Positions 49,264 to 61,632 of a DNA stretch of 64,000 nt are shown here, piece after piece. Position numbers and translations under genes: made by a program. The stretch lies in the NCBI GenBank assembly GCA_963920665.1, contig OY987263.1:45295218-45359217 (forward strand), in the 5' to 3' direction. Source of the DNA: Straminergon stramineum (Eukaryota > Streptophyta > Bryopsida > Hypnales > Calliergonaceae). Positions within the stretch are counted from its first letter, which is position 1; every line of letters begins with the position of its first letter. The notes below the pieces were generated by a model, which searched no databases, was not told the DNA's origin, and was given only the letters and a program-made list of their open reading frames with translations.

Positions 49264-52235
49264 TATTTATAGTTGTCCAAAAGTACATAGGTTGTAGTTG
49301 GCTTTGATCCTACTAAAATAGAGTTAATATTGAGGTTGAAGGTAGGAGTGGTGGCATTCACCACTTGAACTCTCTATTATAATGGAATTATTGGTTTTGG
49401 ATAGAATGAGTGGAAGCTTTGCATTGACTAAAAACAAGAAAAGATTATCTATTGAGGTCACAATGGTCATTGTTCATATTAATTTCACTTATCAAATGTA
49501 TGCATGGTGTGGGTTTTTAAAAACTATTGCAAATCAAGGAATATTTTGCATGTATCTCGGTCAATTCAAAAAAAGTATATTATAGGTGATCAAAGTGAAG
49601 ACATATAGTCTTCCCTTATAGACAAAAGGGGGGCATTTTGTCTTTTTGGAACCAATGGTTGTTTTAACCTATAAGAATCTTAAAGAGGATATAAATGAGG
49701 AGATTTTCTTTGTTGGATCTAGAAAATCCAGAATAATTTGAGAACTACTTGATTACTAAAGTTTTCACAATTGAGATTTGAAGCCAACTTACTAATGAGT
49801 ACAAATCTACAATTTATAAGAGATTCCATTGTACAAATTTCAAGATTATGATATTTGATGAACCTAGTATTCCTCAAATCCTATTTTCTCAACGTCCAAA
49901 AAAATCCGCTCTCATGCACAAGGATTAACCCCTAAGATAGTGTGGTATTTTGAGGCCTCAAATTGCTTCAAAATACTTATTCCCAAAGCAAGGTCTATGT
50001 CTTCATCTATGTTTATTCTCTAACAAATCCAACTATAGGATCCTTTAGATAATTAGTTCAAGTACATCTTTCCAAAAATTTAGAGTTAAAAGCCTCACCA
50101 ATTTCAATTTCAATGTGCTTAGACTTCCAAACTTAGTTTTTCTTAGCCCTTTCTAAATGTAAAGTTTTGCCTTTCAACATTTTTAGAAAGAAAACCATAT
50201 GTCCAACTTTTGCAATATTTGTTTGAATGATGTGAAACAAAGCTTCACGTGTATATTTGGATGATAAGCATCCATAGTAAAAAATCTTTGGCAAAATTAT
50301 GAAGTCAATAGAGCTTGTTTGAGTCCTCAAAAAAATCTAAATTAATCTCTTTTAATTAGTCCTTTAGAAGGTAATCCCGAAGGATCTAGGTAGGGATGGG
50401 AAGGTAGATTTAGAATTTATTTGTGCAAAATGAATTATGGCCTAAGAAGATTCAAGACTTTAAATCCTCATTCTTGTAAGATTTTTTTCCTTCTTAACCC
50501 TACATACATTGATTTTATTAGAGCCTTTGCAGAAAGCACATGAAGTATCAAATGACCCTGCTAGTCACATTATCTAGCCAATAGCCAAAATTTTCTTTCT
50601 CAACATACTTAAATGTATTCATTAGTTCATGTAGCTCGTACAAAAAGTTGTTGAAATCGTTCGTAATCCACCTACTACATGCCAAGACCTTTAGGAATTA
50701 AGTCCCTACTTCGTTTGAAGAATCCCAATTTAATTACAATGCTTCTAATCTCAATTCCTCATTCAACATTTCTTAATATGAACTTAATACAATTTTCACT
50801 ACATTAGGATAGAACAAAGTAAGGTTCAATTGTAGTGGGGTCTATTTTGGATCATCATTGCTTACATTTTGTGTGAGGAAGTTCTAAAAGGACCATATTT
50901 GAAAATTGAGCCAATGCTATAGAAAATGTATGTACCCTCTCAAGGCACAATAGCTTGTTTTGTCCCTCTAAGGGTTGAATTATTCCCCTATGGCATGAAA
51001 GTATCCTATTTGGGGCACATTTACACCAAGAGAGAAAACCTAAACTAAGGAAAAAAATAACTTCCACCACTATGGAGGATTTGAGATATAAGGAGAATAC
51101 ACTTGGAATTATTTTCGCTGCTTGCCTGATCATAGTGAAATAATTTTTCTCACTAACAAAGATTGAAATATTCTCCCTTGATTCCTGATGAGAAAGTACC
51201 CTATCTACAGTCAGTTAGTTTCCTGTTGGTTAGATTAGGGCCTGTTTGCGGTGGGTCTAATCTCGATCTCACTATTTGGTGCCGAAAGTCTGGAAATTCA
51301 CGAAGTCGTGTAATGCACACGTGCACACTGGGTGCAAACACTCCTCTAATTCTGCATAGGTTCTACAAGTATTCTATGGCAGCACACAGAGTTTGCAATG
51401 TACTGTACTTCTGACACAAGTCAAACAACCCTAACAGCACCGGAAGCCGATTTCAGAGGAATTAGATGGCCATGATTGTAGGTGTTTGGCCGAAACTACT
51501 GGACTAATAACGTGGGCAGAGCTCACAGGCAGAGCGTTATAAGTCCCTGTGCAACTGATGATAACTTGCTGTTTGTGAGTGTAAGTTAGACTAAGTTAAC
51601 TTACTGATTCGGTGACGCCTATAAGTTATGACTTCACCTCACTTGGGCTCACTCGCTGTGGCATTGAAGTCCGGCACAGGCAAGTTTCGTACGGAAGGTA
51701 GGCACTACTGTAAGTTACATGAGGTGACGGCCAGTGATGAAGGGATTTGACCCCACTCCCTCAGCCCACATGCAGAAGTAATGGAAAGTAGTCAGCTAAT
51801 TCATTTCTTTGCTGCACCAATGCTCTGACACGCATGCATTCGCAGTCGTTTACTTACTGATTCTGTCCGTCCTGACTCTCACTCTGCTCTGGCATGGCCT
51901 CATTGCTGCACTCCCGCTGGTCGTCAGGCCAACTCAAAGCCGTGGCTACAGCACTCAAGCAACCTCCGCGATCTAACATTACCTTCACATCAAGGCACTC
52001 GTCCTCCTTCACCGAACGCCATTATTTCGCTCGCTAGCTGAGGGTAAACCTTTGAATTGGGACGGGAAACTAAGCTGCGGACACAGTTCAAGACTAGTTC
52101 AGTTGCAAATTGTAGTAAGCTTAGCAGCAGCAGATTGAATTAGCATACAGGCTAGGAGCATCGGCTTAGACATCTGAGCTGAATTGAAGTGCAATTGGGG
52201 TATCCGGTGTTTTAGAAGCCCTCAGAGGAGACCTT
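49264..52235. other. Intergenic DNA leading to the aspartic protease
   Basis: 49,925-50,145 is a partial subfamily B TTAA-ended element (starts TTAACCCCTAAGATAG and matches 23,216 onward). No gene recognised in the rest. GC rises after about 51,800, probably the promoter and leader of the protease gene. Confidence 0.5.
49925..50145 (-). mobile_element. Partial subfamily B TTAA-ended element
   Basis: Shares with 23,216-23,430 the start TTAACCCC and the blocks GAGGCC.CAAA, CTTCAAAATACT, CAAAGCAAG and AACAAATCCAACTATAGGATC (in part). No opposite terminus was found; end coordinate is approximate. Confidence 0.6.
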
Positions 52236-54317
52236 GTGGAAGCAGCAATGGCGCGATGGCCGGCCGTGTCGGTCGTCGTGGCTGTGTTATTCGCAGTGCA
52301 GCTCGCGGTGGCCGAGTCTGGTGATCAGCTCGGTCGACGTGCGAAGTACTTCAAGTCCATGAACTTTCCCCATCAGGCGAGTGGAGTGGTGGCGACTGTC
52401 AACCATCTCGGCGAGAGTGTGTCGGATAAGGTGCGTGATGGCTAAAGTTCTCAACTTACTCTACAGAGCAGTGATGTTTGCATTTTGAAGCTTATCATAT
52501 GGGTTTAAGCCTCTTACCAAATAATTAATTGCTTGGTGATTCCACTCTAGCCCCTGCTTTATTTGCTCTTCTCTCTGCATTCATCGTGTCGGGGATTTGG
52601 GAAGTGCATTTCAGCTCAGCTTTTCCCTTGGGCACTAGAAAATAGTGGTGATTCTAGAACGGATATTATTGGTAGAAGAGGTGTAAAAGTCCTGCTTCTG
52701 CAATTGCGATTAGCTGTGCTACCATGACTCGCCAACGCCTCGAAATGGGTAGAATTGGATATTTGTTTGTACATTGAATTTGATGTCCATGGTGTGGTGC
52801 AATGGTCCCTGCAGACGTTCACAGTGAATTTGCTGCGGAGAGATCAACACGAGGCCTCACTGCAAACTGACAGTACCAGCGCTGGGAAGTCCACGCAGCA
52901 GAGGTTCACGGAGGCGGTGCAACGGAGTCGGGCTCGCGCCGCCTACTTCACGCCATCTCTCAGCCCTAACGCCGACTTCGGAGCCCAGGAGTTTCAGAGT
53001 CCTGTAAAGGCAGGCAGTGGGGAGTATCTCATGACGCTTTCACTGGGGACGCCTGCGCAGTCATTCAACGTCATAGTGGACACCGGAAGCGACCTCAACT
53101 GGGTGCAGTGCACGCAGTGCATGCCGTGCTACCAACAGCCGGGTGCCAAATTCGACCCGGCCAAATCCTCCTCGTTCCAAAAAGCATCCTGCTCTGCCAG
53201 CTTGTGCAATGTGAGTCGAGTCACGCTTGAAAATCTCAAAGTCTGCATGATACTTTCAAGGGTTCTTTGCTTTCCACGAATCAAGACTCCTTTCCCTGTA
53301 GAAAAACTTGAATGGAAGCTTGTCCATGCATTGTGGGCCACTTTAACAGGAATATATTTATGTTCCAAAGATACTGTAGAAGAACCTCCAGGCCTTCACA
53401 AATGTTATGTGGTTAATCGTATCTTGAGAATAAGGATTAATTAACAGCGAAATTTCTCCCTGTAGGCTCTTCCAGTGAAGACATGCAGCGTCGGGAACGT
53501 TTGCCAGTACCAGTACAGCTATGGCGACCAGTCCAACACCAACGGCGACTTAGCCTTGGAGTCTATCTCCTTCAACGACGGCGCCGGGACAGCCACCGTC
53601 CCCGGCTTCGCCTTCGGCTGCGGGACGCGCAACCTCGGGACATTCGCCGGCGCTGGAGGATTAGTGGGCCTGGGCCAGGGGCCGTTATCCCTAAATTCCC
53701 AGCTCTCCTCTAAATTCGCCAACAAATTCTCCTACTGTCTGGTGAGCTTGGATTCCACAGCAGCGAGCTCTTTGACGTTCGGTTCGGTCGCCGCTGCGGC
53801 CAATGTGCAGTACACTCCAATTGTGGCAAATCCCCGGCACCCGACCTACTATTACGTGCAGCTCAACGGCATTGAAGTGGGCGGGGTGCCTCTGAACCTG
53901 TCGCCCAGTGTGTTCGCGATTGATCAAGCAACAGGACGAGGCGGAACAATCTTGGACTCTGGAACCACCATCACCATGCTGACACTGCCTGCATACAATG
54001 CGGTTTTGAAAGCCTACCAATCGATGATTTCTTACCCGTTGATCGATGGATCCACGTACGGTTTGGATCTTTGCTTCAACATCGCTGCGGTGGCGAATCC
54101 TCGTGTTCCGGACATGGTGTTCAAGTTCCAAGGCGCAGATTACCAATTGCTGGCGGAGAATCTGTTCGTGATTGTTGACTCTGGTTTGACCATTCTGTGC
54201 TTGGCTATGGGGGGTAGCCAGGGCTTCAGTATCATCGGCAACATTCAACAGCAAAATCACCTCGTGGTTTACGATCTGCAAGACAAGAAAATTGGATTTG
54301 CAGTCGCAAACTGTTGA
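52236..54317 (+). CDS. Nepenthesin-like aspartic protease (family A1), 3 exons
   Basis: Secreted or vacuolar pepsin-type endopeptidase. Exons 52236-52430, 52815-53210, 53466-54317; 1,443 nt, 480 residues. A signal peptide covers about residues 1-26 (hydrophobic VSVVVAVLFAVQLAVA), followed by a propeptide to about 125. The catalytic motifs are VDTGSDLNW (Asp154) and LDSGTTIT (Asp361). Between Asp154 and the flap a Cys-rich insert (CTQC..C, CSASLC, CSVGNVC) marks the plant nepenthesin/CND41-like group rather than phytepsins, and no plant-specific (saposin) insert is present. The C-terminus SIIGNIQQQNHLVVYD is typical. All exon joins fall between codons. Nearest relative in the window is the broken fragment at 30.9-31.1 kb. 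The second ATG at codon 5 is an alternative start. Confidence 0.94.
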
Positions 54318-56294
54318 TCGACTATTAACTGATCCGTGCCGACTTTGAATTTTCGCATGTAGGTTTCGCTATAGGGGATTGATTATTCGACCTTCGGTGA
54401 CGCAGGCTGAGAGGGTTCGTCTTTATCGGGCACAATTGCAGCCTGTTGAATCTGGCCTGGGGTTGGTGGAGTAGTATCTCCTTGGCAATAATGTATTCAC
54501 ATCCCTTGTAGCTATCGCTGATACAGCTAATTATTAGGGATTTCTTAAACTGCGTGAAATTATTATCGTTGCATTGCTCGCATAAATATCTCAACCACTT
54601 CCGTCACTGTCATTACAACTGGTGTCGAAGGGGACGCTTCACTGTAATCTGAACATGGTCAACACCAACGGTGCGGACTGAATCAATGCGGTCCTTAGAT
54701 TTTAACTCTTCCGACAGATTTTAGAGTCCCGCTTCCTGTTAGTCTAGTACGGCTCGTCCAGGACATGGCAGAGTACCGGTAGAAGGTTTTCGAGTAACTG
54801 CAGTACAGTACAGTAGCTGCTGCAACGCTAGTTGAATAAAGTAGATGGGAACAAGTTACTTGCTGTAGATCATATCGCACGGAAACCTAATGGGCACATT
54901 AATTTTGAGTATCCAGAAGTTGCATACAATTTGGTTTGCTCTTTTCACAAATTAGGAGATTGATGAGGACGATCAGTTCAATCCCGTCCCATCTTCTGAG
55001 GAAAAAAAATGCCCATCCAATCTGTTCAAAAGTAGGCTAAAACAACCTTCCACCATCAATGATACCATGACACTTCCAATACTCTTCCAATAAGGTAGAA
55101 CAGCCCATTATGATCTGAATTAGAAGTTTGATCTCATGCCATTGCTGAATTTCTTAAACTTTCTTTTATAAAGAGACGAGTGTGAGTAATTGAAATTATA
55201 TATTTCCAACAAAGTATGAATTTGTTATGAATTTCTGCAATGTGTTGCCAAAAAGGGAATCCAAATCAACAAAATGTGTATCCATAGTGGTCATCTTGCT
55301 CACTTAAAGCAAATACAATATTTCCTAATGTAGAAGGTCTAAAAAGAGTCACCTCCTCCAATAAATTTACATTGAAAAGTAGGTCTTTCCTAATGAGGCC
55401 ACTAATTAGTCCATTACTATCATCCAGGACATTAATTGTCACCCAAATCTCATTTATTGAACCCCTTGTAATGGGAATATGGGATTATTTCTTAGGTACC
55501 CATCATGGATTGTTCTACCTTACCTCCATTGGGATATAAAGCTCATAAATTGAACATTTATTAGTTGAATCCTTTTTGGACTACTCTATATTTCATTAGT
55601 TATAAAGAAAATCAATATTCATTTGAATCTACAATAGCTTGCTTCATATTTTTTAGGACCATCATGGTGTTTAGTGTGAAATATCTAAGTCCACTATTAT
55701 AAATCCCTCTATGCATTCATAGATGGAGGCTAAGGTAGTCTGTTCTTATTGTGACCATCTTCTTCAAACAGCCTAGTAGGCCCCCTTGAAATGGACAATC
55801 AATATTTCTAAAATAAATTGCTACAAATGTTAGAGCATAATTAAGATTTGTCAAGTATTGATTCATACTTTGCCAATGGATGGAATAAGAGTTAGAGAGG
55901 GTCCATTTCAAAGTCAATGTGTACCCACTTAATTTTTCTAAATGAGAATTAAATACCCAATTGCCTTCTTACAAATGTTAAAAGAATTTAGGGTCCGTTG
56001 AAGTTTAGTAATGGTTACATTTAAGAACCTTGTGTATTATTTTTTGAATGTTGCAGTGCTTGTTTTTGGTCAAGCCATATCTTTTTTCAGATTGCTTGTG
56101 TGTGGGTTTTGTAAGGCCTATGATCAAAAATAGGTGCCTACCATAGAATTCTTTGAAATTTAATAAGTAATTCAAAAATGCTCCGAAAAATATAAAACCA
56201 CTTGGGTTAGGTTCCACATTAATTTTTCTTCATGTGAAAAACAAGGAAAAATAATTCCGTGCATCTAAGAACCATCAAAAAGGCCGACCAACCC
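54318..56294. other. 3' flank and AT-rich intergenic DNA
   Basis: The first few hundred bases probably hold the protease 3' UTR. Beyond about 55,000 the DNA is AT-rich and no gene or clear repeat is recognised. Confidence 0.5.
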
Positions 56295-57273
56295 TTAACC
56301 CCTAAAAGCCCAAGGTTTTGGGGGGGTCTAAAGACATCATTGCTTTTGAAGTGTTATAGATCAAAATTCCACTTAGGTATAGAAATCTCAACTGTACAAT
56401 CTTGTAGTGTACATGTTGTAGATGACATGAATCAAATTTGGAGTCATTTGGCCACATAGATTGCAAGATTATAATGTTTTAGGGTTGAAAAAGGATGCTG
56501 AAATTTTTCTAGTAACACATTTGGAGGTGAAATTTGATTTCTAAACCTACTAAAATGAAAAAACTTTAAACTGTAAAGTGATTTAAAACCATTGTGCAAA
56601 CACAATAGTGAAAAAAATATCATTCAATTGACTCATTGTGTCGGCAAAATGGCTTTGAAATGTCAAAAAATAGCAAGAAAAGTTGCAAAAATCACATCAA
56701 AACCTAAACCTCCTTCTACTAAAATGCTTCTTAGTTCCTCATAACTTCTTGGATTGAAATGAAATTTAAGACACACAAACTAGACTAGTATGCGCAACTT
56801 TCCAAAATTTTTTATTGGGAATGGACACTGTATGAAGAAGAAACAAGCCGTTGAAGCTCACTGTAATCCAAAAATGTTAGGATTTTGAACTTTGAATTGC
56901 TCCCAAACATTCAAAACACCTTGGATTGTCATGAAAATTCTACTACAGTATTTAGACTTCAAGGGGGAAAAAACCCAACAAATTTTTATTGAAAACAAAC
57001 ATTAGATGAAGGAGAAACAAGCCCCCGAAGTTGCAGCCATCAAATGCAATTTGGTGAACTCATATAGAACCTGTGAACTTTGATTCGCTTCCAAAAAATC
57101 ATTTTATCTTGGATTGATCTGAAATTTTTACCACACAAACTAGAAAAAGAGAGCTCAAATTTTCCAACAAGTTTTATTGAATTCGGACATTGGATGCAAA
57201 AGTTACAATATTTTGAATTGGACTTGAAACTATGTGTGAACACTTTTGGTCCCCTGGGGCGTTTAGGGGTTAA
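56295..57273 (-). mobile_element. TTAA-ended TIR element, 979 bp (subfamily A)
   Basis: Inverted counterpart of 40,214-41,194 along its whole length. Left end TTAACCCCTAAAAGCCC and right end in reverse TTAACCCCTAAACGCCCC are almost identical, making this the best-preserved copy of the family. Non-coding. Confidence 0.82.
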
Positions 57274-58885
57274 ACAGTCACTTTAAGAGTAGAATACGAA
57301 CCACTAATCTCAGGTCTTTCAATGAACCTTGGAAACTTTTAGGACCAATTATTCTGTCACTGGCAGACTTGCATTCTACAGCTCAACTGACTATTGGCCA
57401 GGCTAGCGGGACGAGTTGGAACATCTTCACCAGCTGTACATTTTGGAGTTCCCTGACTGTGGATAGTTTCCTGAAACGAGTCGTTGATATGCACTCATTT
57501 ACACAGTCAGGGAAAGCAGAGCTCAGATGAAGATGAAACATTCCTGTGGGTGATTGGACCTCATATCATTTGGAACATGTTGCATGAACAAAGAACGAAC
57601 AAGTACATTGTCGGGTTGTGTGGTGTGAACAAGAACAAGGAAACCCAAATATAGACCTCCACCATCAGAGATCTTGAGTTGGTTTCATTTCCTGTTGGTT
57701 CTGGAAATTCTAACAACTTCGCTATTTTCACGTTTCCAGTAGAATTGGGAATGCATACTATGAATCCCAAATATAGTAATGAGAGTCAGTGCTTGAAAAA
57801 TAAATTGGTGCAACGCTCAATGATAACTACATTAGGCAAATTCTGACGCCATGCGTGTGCAACTCATACCACTGCTGCGAACCCAGGCGCTTTTCATTCC
57901 CTGAAATAGCGACGAAACGTGGGGTACGTGAGAAAAGTCACAATGGACCAAACGTGGGGCCGACTTGGATACTAACGATAGATCATTTTCAGTGAGAAGC
58001 GACAGGTGCGGAACTCCGGAATGAAAAACGACAGGGTTCGCTCAGATCCCAACCACTAACTTACAGCCTTACACCGGGATGACTATGCGGGGAATGGTAA
58101 GGATCTCGAGTCAGCCTTCCACATGCGTGTCTTTCTTTCACCGATTAAAAAGTTGAAAAATCTGCTTAGCGGCCTGGGGTGTGGCCGTGAGGGGCCTCAC
58201 GGTCCCTCTCTGTGCTTTGTCTGTGGTCCTTTTGTGTCCTTGTCTTGGGTTGGGTTTGGGGTGTTTGTGCCCCGCCAGGTCACTTGTGGCTGGCGGGATT
58301 TGTATTTTTACCTCTTTGCAATACGAAATTCCATTTCATTTGTGTAAAATAGAAAAAGGAAAATCCGATTCCAACAATCTTAAAATGCCACTACTCCTAG
58401 AGTCATATGTTATAAACCTTTTAAACATAAAAAAAAATTCTTTGGAAAGACGGACCCCAACATGATACTATTGTCTTTAACACATCTCGTTTTCATTGGC
58501 ACCAAAAATTTGATACATTTTCAAATCATTGCTCAGTCTCTCCCCTTGGGGTAAGAGACGACAAATACACATTTACAGATGCCAGGAGAGCCCGGTTCCT
58601 TGGGGACAAAATCGTACTTAAGAGTTTTAAGAACAACGTCAGCTACGTGGAAAAATCAAGGACAAGCTAAAATTTATCAGACAGGATGTCGAGTGAAGAT
58701 CAGGTGTATACGTACAGTAACTCGAAGAATCGATACAACAGGGAAAAATACAGGGTATGCCTTCAGGCATGTTAACCAATAAACCCCTTGAACCAATCAT
58801 TCCACATTTGAACGTAAACGATAGAATATGCATCCGTCTGAGACTCACAACTTCAGAGACACACAATGCCAGGAAGAAGCACTTC
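57274..58885. other. Intergenic DNA with a possible LINE 3' remnant
   Basis: No gene recognised. 58,070-58,350 is a GC-richer, strongly G/T-biased block that ends TATTTTTACCTCTTTGCAATACGAAAT, reminiscent of plant L1-type 3' ends. It is listed separately. Confidence 0.45.
58070..58350 (+). mobile_element. Possible non-LTR retrotransposon 3' end
   Basis: A block with composition unlike its surroundings, with strong strand bias (G and T rich) and a T-rich, 'GCAATACGAAATTCC'-type tail. The resemblance to plant LINE 3' UTRs is from general knowledge only; no reverse transcriptase or poly(A) tail is present. Confidence 0.25.
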
Positions 58886-61632
58886 TCACTTTTTGTTTGC
58901 ACCTGCTGCCTGAAGCAAGGGCTCCAGCTGCCCTCTAGAGTGCAAGGCCACCGTGTCTGCAGGAGCAATACAGTTAATTGATGTCAGAGGTTTGAATTGG
59001 AAGTTCACCTAGACCTCTTTGATATCACGTTCTCTAATGTCACATTCTCTGTTCTCTCACCAAACTCTAGGGAAATGACATATGTGCTTCAACACTCCCA
59101 CTATCCATTTCACTCTGTTATGTCACAACAAGCCGCGTACAAATATGATAATGAGCAGTTCGATAACTGTGAAAAGTTTGACAAGTTTGACGGCTTACCA
59201 TCGCAGCCGCCAATGTGCTTTCCGCCTGGAAGGAAACAAGTGAAAGGTCCACGGCAAGAGCTGTTTTAGTTATGCATCACGGTATGTGCAAAACAAGGGA
59301 AATGACGCACTAAAGCAAACATGGAACTGTAATTTTATCTTCATTTCACCTTGCCATTGATCACAAGATTGGCTTACTTTTAACATTAGCATTTCTGTTT
59401 TGCGAATACGAGGGACCAAATTGGTTCTCGAGCTCATAAACATTTTTAAACCCACATAAAATGGTGGCTAGTTTTTAATGTAGAGAATCCGGAGAAGGAA
59501 ATCAGCATCGTATAATGTAAAGTCTCCATTCATCATACAGTAAGGGAGAGGTTCCATTGACCATACATGAGAAATTTGAATCTTTCCCTACACCAATCTA
59601 GAAACTTGCAGCGTCTGAAATTCTACACATTTATTTCGTATTAAGCTAAAAATCAATTGCAAACAACTAAATGTCAACAGATTAAGTATTCTCAAATTTA
59701 GCACAAATCAAAGCTCACCCGTATGGCCAGTGGAGCTTCTAATGTACTGTATGGTTAATGTAACCTCTACCTTAGAGTTTCTACTTCCAGTCTCAATGGT
59801 TTGAAGGCCTTCAATGACAACTTCAGGGTGCTCTTCAAAGACCCTCATCAATCACAAACCCTGTAAGCTGGAACAACTTTGTGACGAGGCCGAAACAGCC
59901 GACAAGCCGTGAAACGGCTTCGCTTAGGGTATTATTAAAAGTATTAAAAAATGGGGTCCTCGGGGTGATCCCCGAGAGCATTGGTTATAATAAATAGACT
60001 AGGTCATTAATAATTCAGAGAGGACTTTGCAGCCATTGATAGACTATAAAATACCAGGTCTACACAGCCGGTCCTCCATCCTCCCTCAACCTTCTCAAAT
60101 GGGCTTCTATTAGCAATATCATGCACGTTCACAACTTGACCAGTGAAAGTTATCCAATTAAATACATACACAACGTGACAGATTCTTAGGATACCCGTAT
60201 ACAGAAACAGTGCAATAACAGAGTGAGTCATTGTAGGATTGAGTGTACTCCTGTCCCCCAAAGAGCATGCAGACAGTAGCTGTAGTGGATTAGAAATCAG
60301 GCAAGCGACTTGAATTCTTACCAATGTAAACGTTCGGAACCGTGTACTGTCCACTAACTGTCTCCAAAGCTTCTTGTAACCCAGGTTGACCTAAAACAAA
60401 GCAACATTCGCACAGCGTTTCCACCCGGAATTTCAGCCAAATGTACAGCCTCATAATCAACACTGCAAAACAGCCAGTATTATGCATATTTGTCCCATGT
60501 GGGAGGTATCCATCTCCAATAGAAAATCAAACAACCAGAAACACCAAATATCCGCCACATACCGTCTTCGTCGAGTTCAATTACTTCAATCTCGTAGCCC
60601 AAACTCCCCAAAAGATTCTTCACGCGCATGCAATAACTGCACTGACACGGGACGCCATCACCAAACAACCAAACAACCACACATTGATACTGGCAATTCC
60701 CAGCACATTCAATTAGATGCTTTTTCTAAAAAGATTTCCAATCTTTCCTGAACAGAGAGCAGAAATCCTAGAACAGTTTTTCTTAAGGCAATTTAATGCC
60801 CAATAACCTCAGAAAAAAAGTGGGCAGCTTCAAGCCTATGGAAAATCAGTGGGTAAATGTGTTAAAAATGTCAGACTGTAATCATAGCCCTGAACACCGC
60901 TGCCACAGTGTTTCCAAAACCTCATTTCATCCGCCGTGCAAAGCCAGCACATACAAAATTTGCATACTCAAAATTGTGTATTCAAAATTGGCCACCTTCA
61001 ATTCAAGCCCCCCAAATGAAGGAGCCAGAGAACTCGGAACCATCTTGAAAGAAAGAAAGGTCACATAACCATTGGTCCGAAAACCAACACGAAGGATACT
61101 GTCCTAAAATGATCAAAATGGAAAAATTAAAACAGAATTCTTTGAAATCATAAAATTTTCAGCTGAAAATCAATGGACAGAGAGCAGAAGAAAACACGTA
61201 CGGGCACCAAGATTTCGAATACACAACCACAGGCTCCCTCGAATTCGTCTCCCTAACCCACGCTTCCACATCGTTCCCCGACTCCGCTCTTGCAGCGACG
61301 CCACACACCTGCTGGGCATGGCGAGTCCTCGACCCTTGCCACACAGAAAGACCTAATTGCAAGTACCCCGAAAATCGATACGGGGAAGAATTCGAAACTT
61401 TCGAAGTGTAATACAGGGCCGAAGGGGCTAAACACATCAACCTCGAGGTGGTAATACTATTGCGCCCCAAATTGACCACCAGAAATGGGAGTGTCACGTT
61501 CCCGACCAGCGTGTGAGATCCGAGCAAGGACGCTTTTGCAACCGAGCTCGAGAACTCCGCCGCCACGCCCATTCCTGCTGCTGCTCTGGCCATCATGCCA
61601 GCAGCTAGCCCAGCACGTCGCAATCTACACAA
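58886..61632 (-). CDS. Class I glutaredoxin (WCPYC), probably plastid-targeted, 5 exons
   Basis: Glutathione-dependent thiol-disulfide oxidoreductase. Exons in transcript order: 61632-61202, 60636-60563, 60390-60322, 59225-59199, 58956-58886; 672 nt, 223 residues. Residues 1 to about 112 form a long Ser/Ala/Arg-rich extension with few acids, consistent with a plastid (or mitochondrial) transit peptide. The Grx fold follows: VVVYSKSWCPYC with Cys143 and Cys146, TVPNVYI with the cis-Pro (187), and GGKHIGGCDD (192-201) for glutathione binding. The dithiol site fits class I Grx; similar plastid types in seed plants (GRXC5, S12) usually have WCSYC or WCSYS, so the Pro is notable. The active site is split by intron 1 within the Pro codon. 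In-frame Met13 and Met14 are alternative starts. Confidence 0.9.
59904..59976. repeat. Two short GC hairpins in a glutaredoxin intron
   Basis: AAGCCG...CGGCTT (59,904-59,920) and CTCGGGG-TGAT-CCCCGAG (59,959-59,976) are perfect stems within 75 bp of AT-rich intron between exons 3 and 4. They can form on either strand. Confidence 0.6.

Noticed and set aside
53691..54281. Long minus-strand frame of 196 codons
   Set aside because: Exact antisense of the GC-biased third exon of the aspartic protease.
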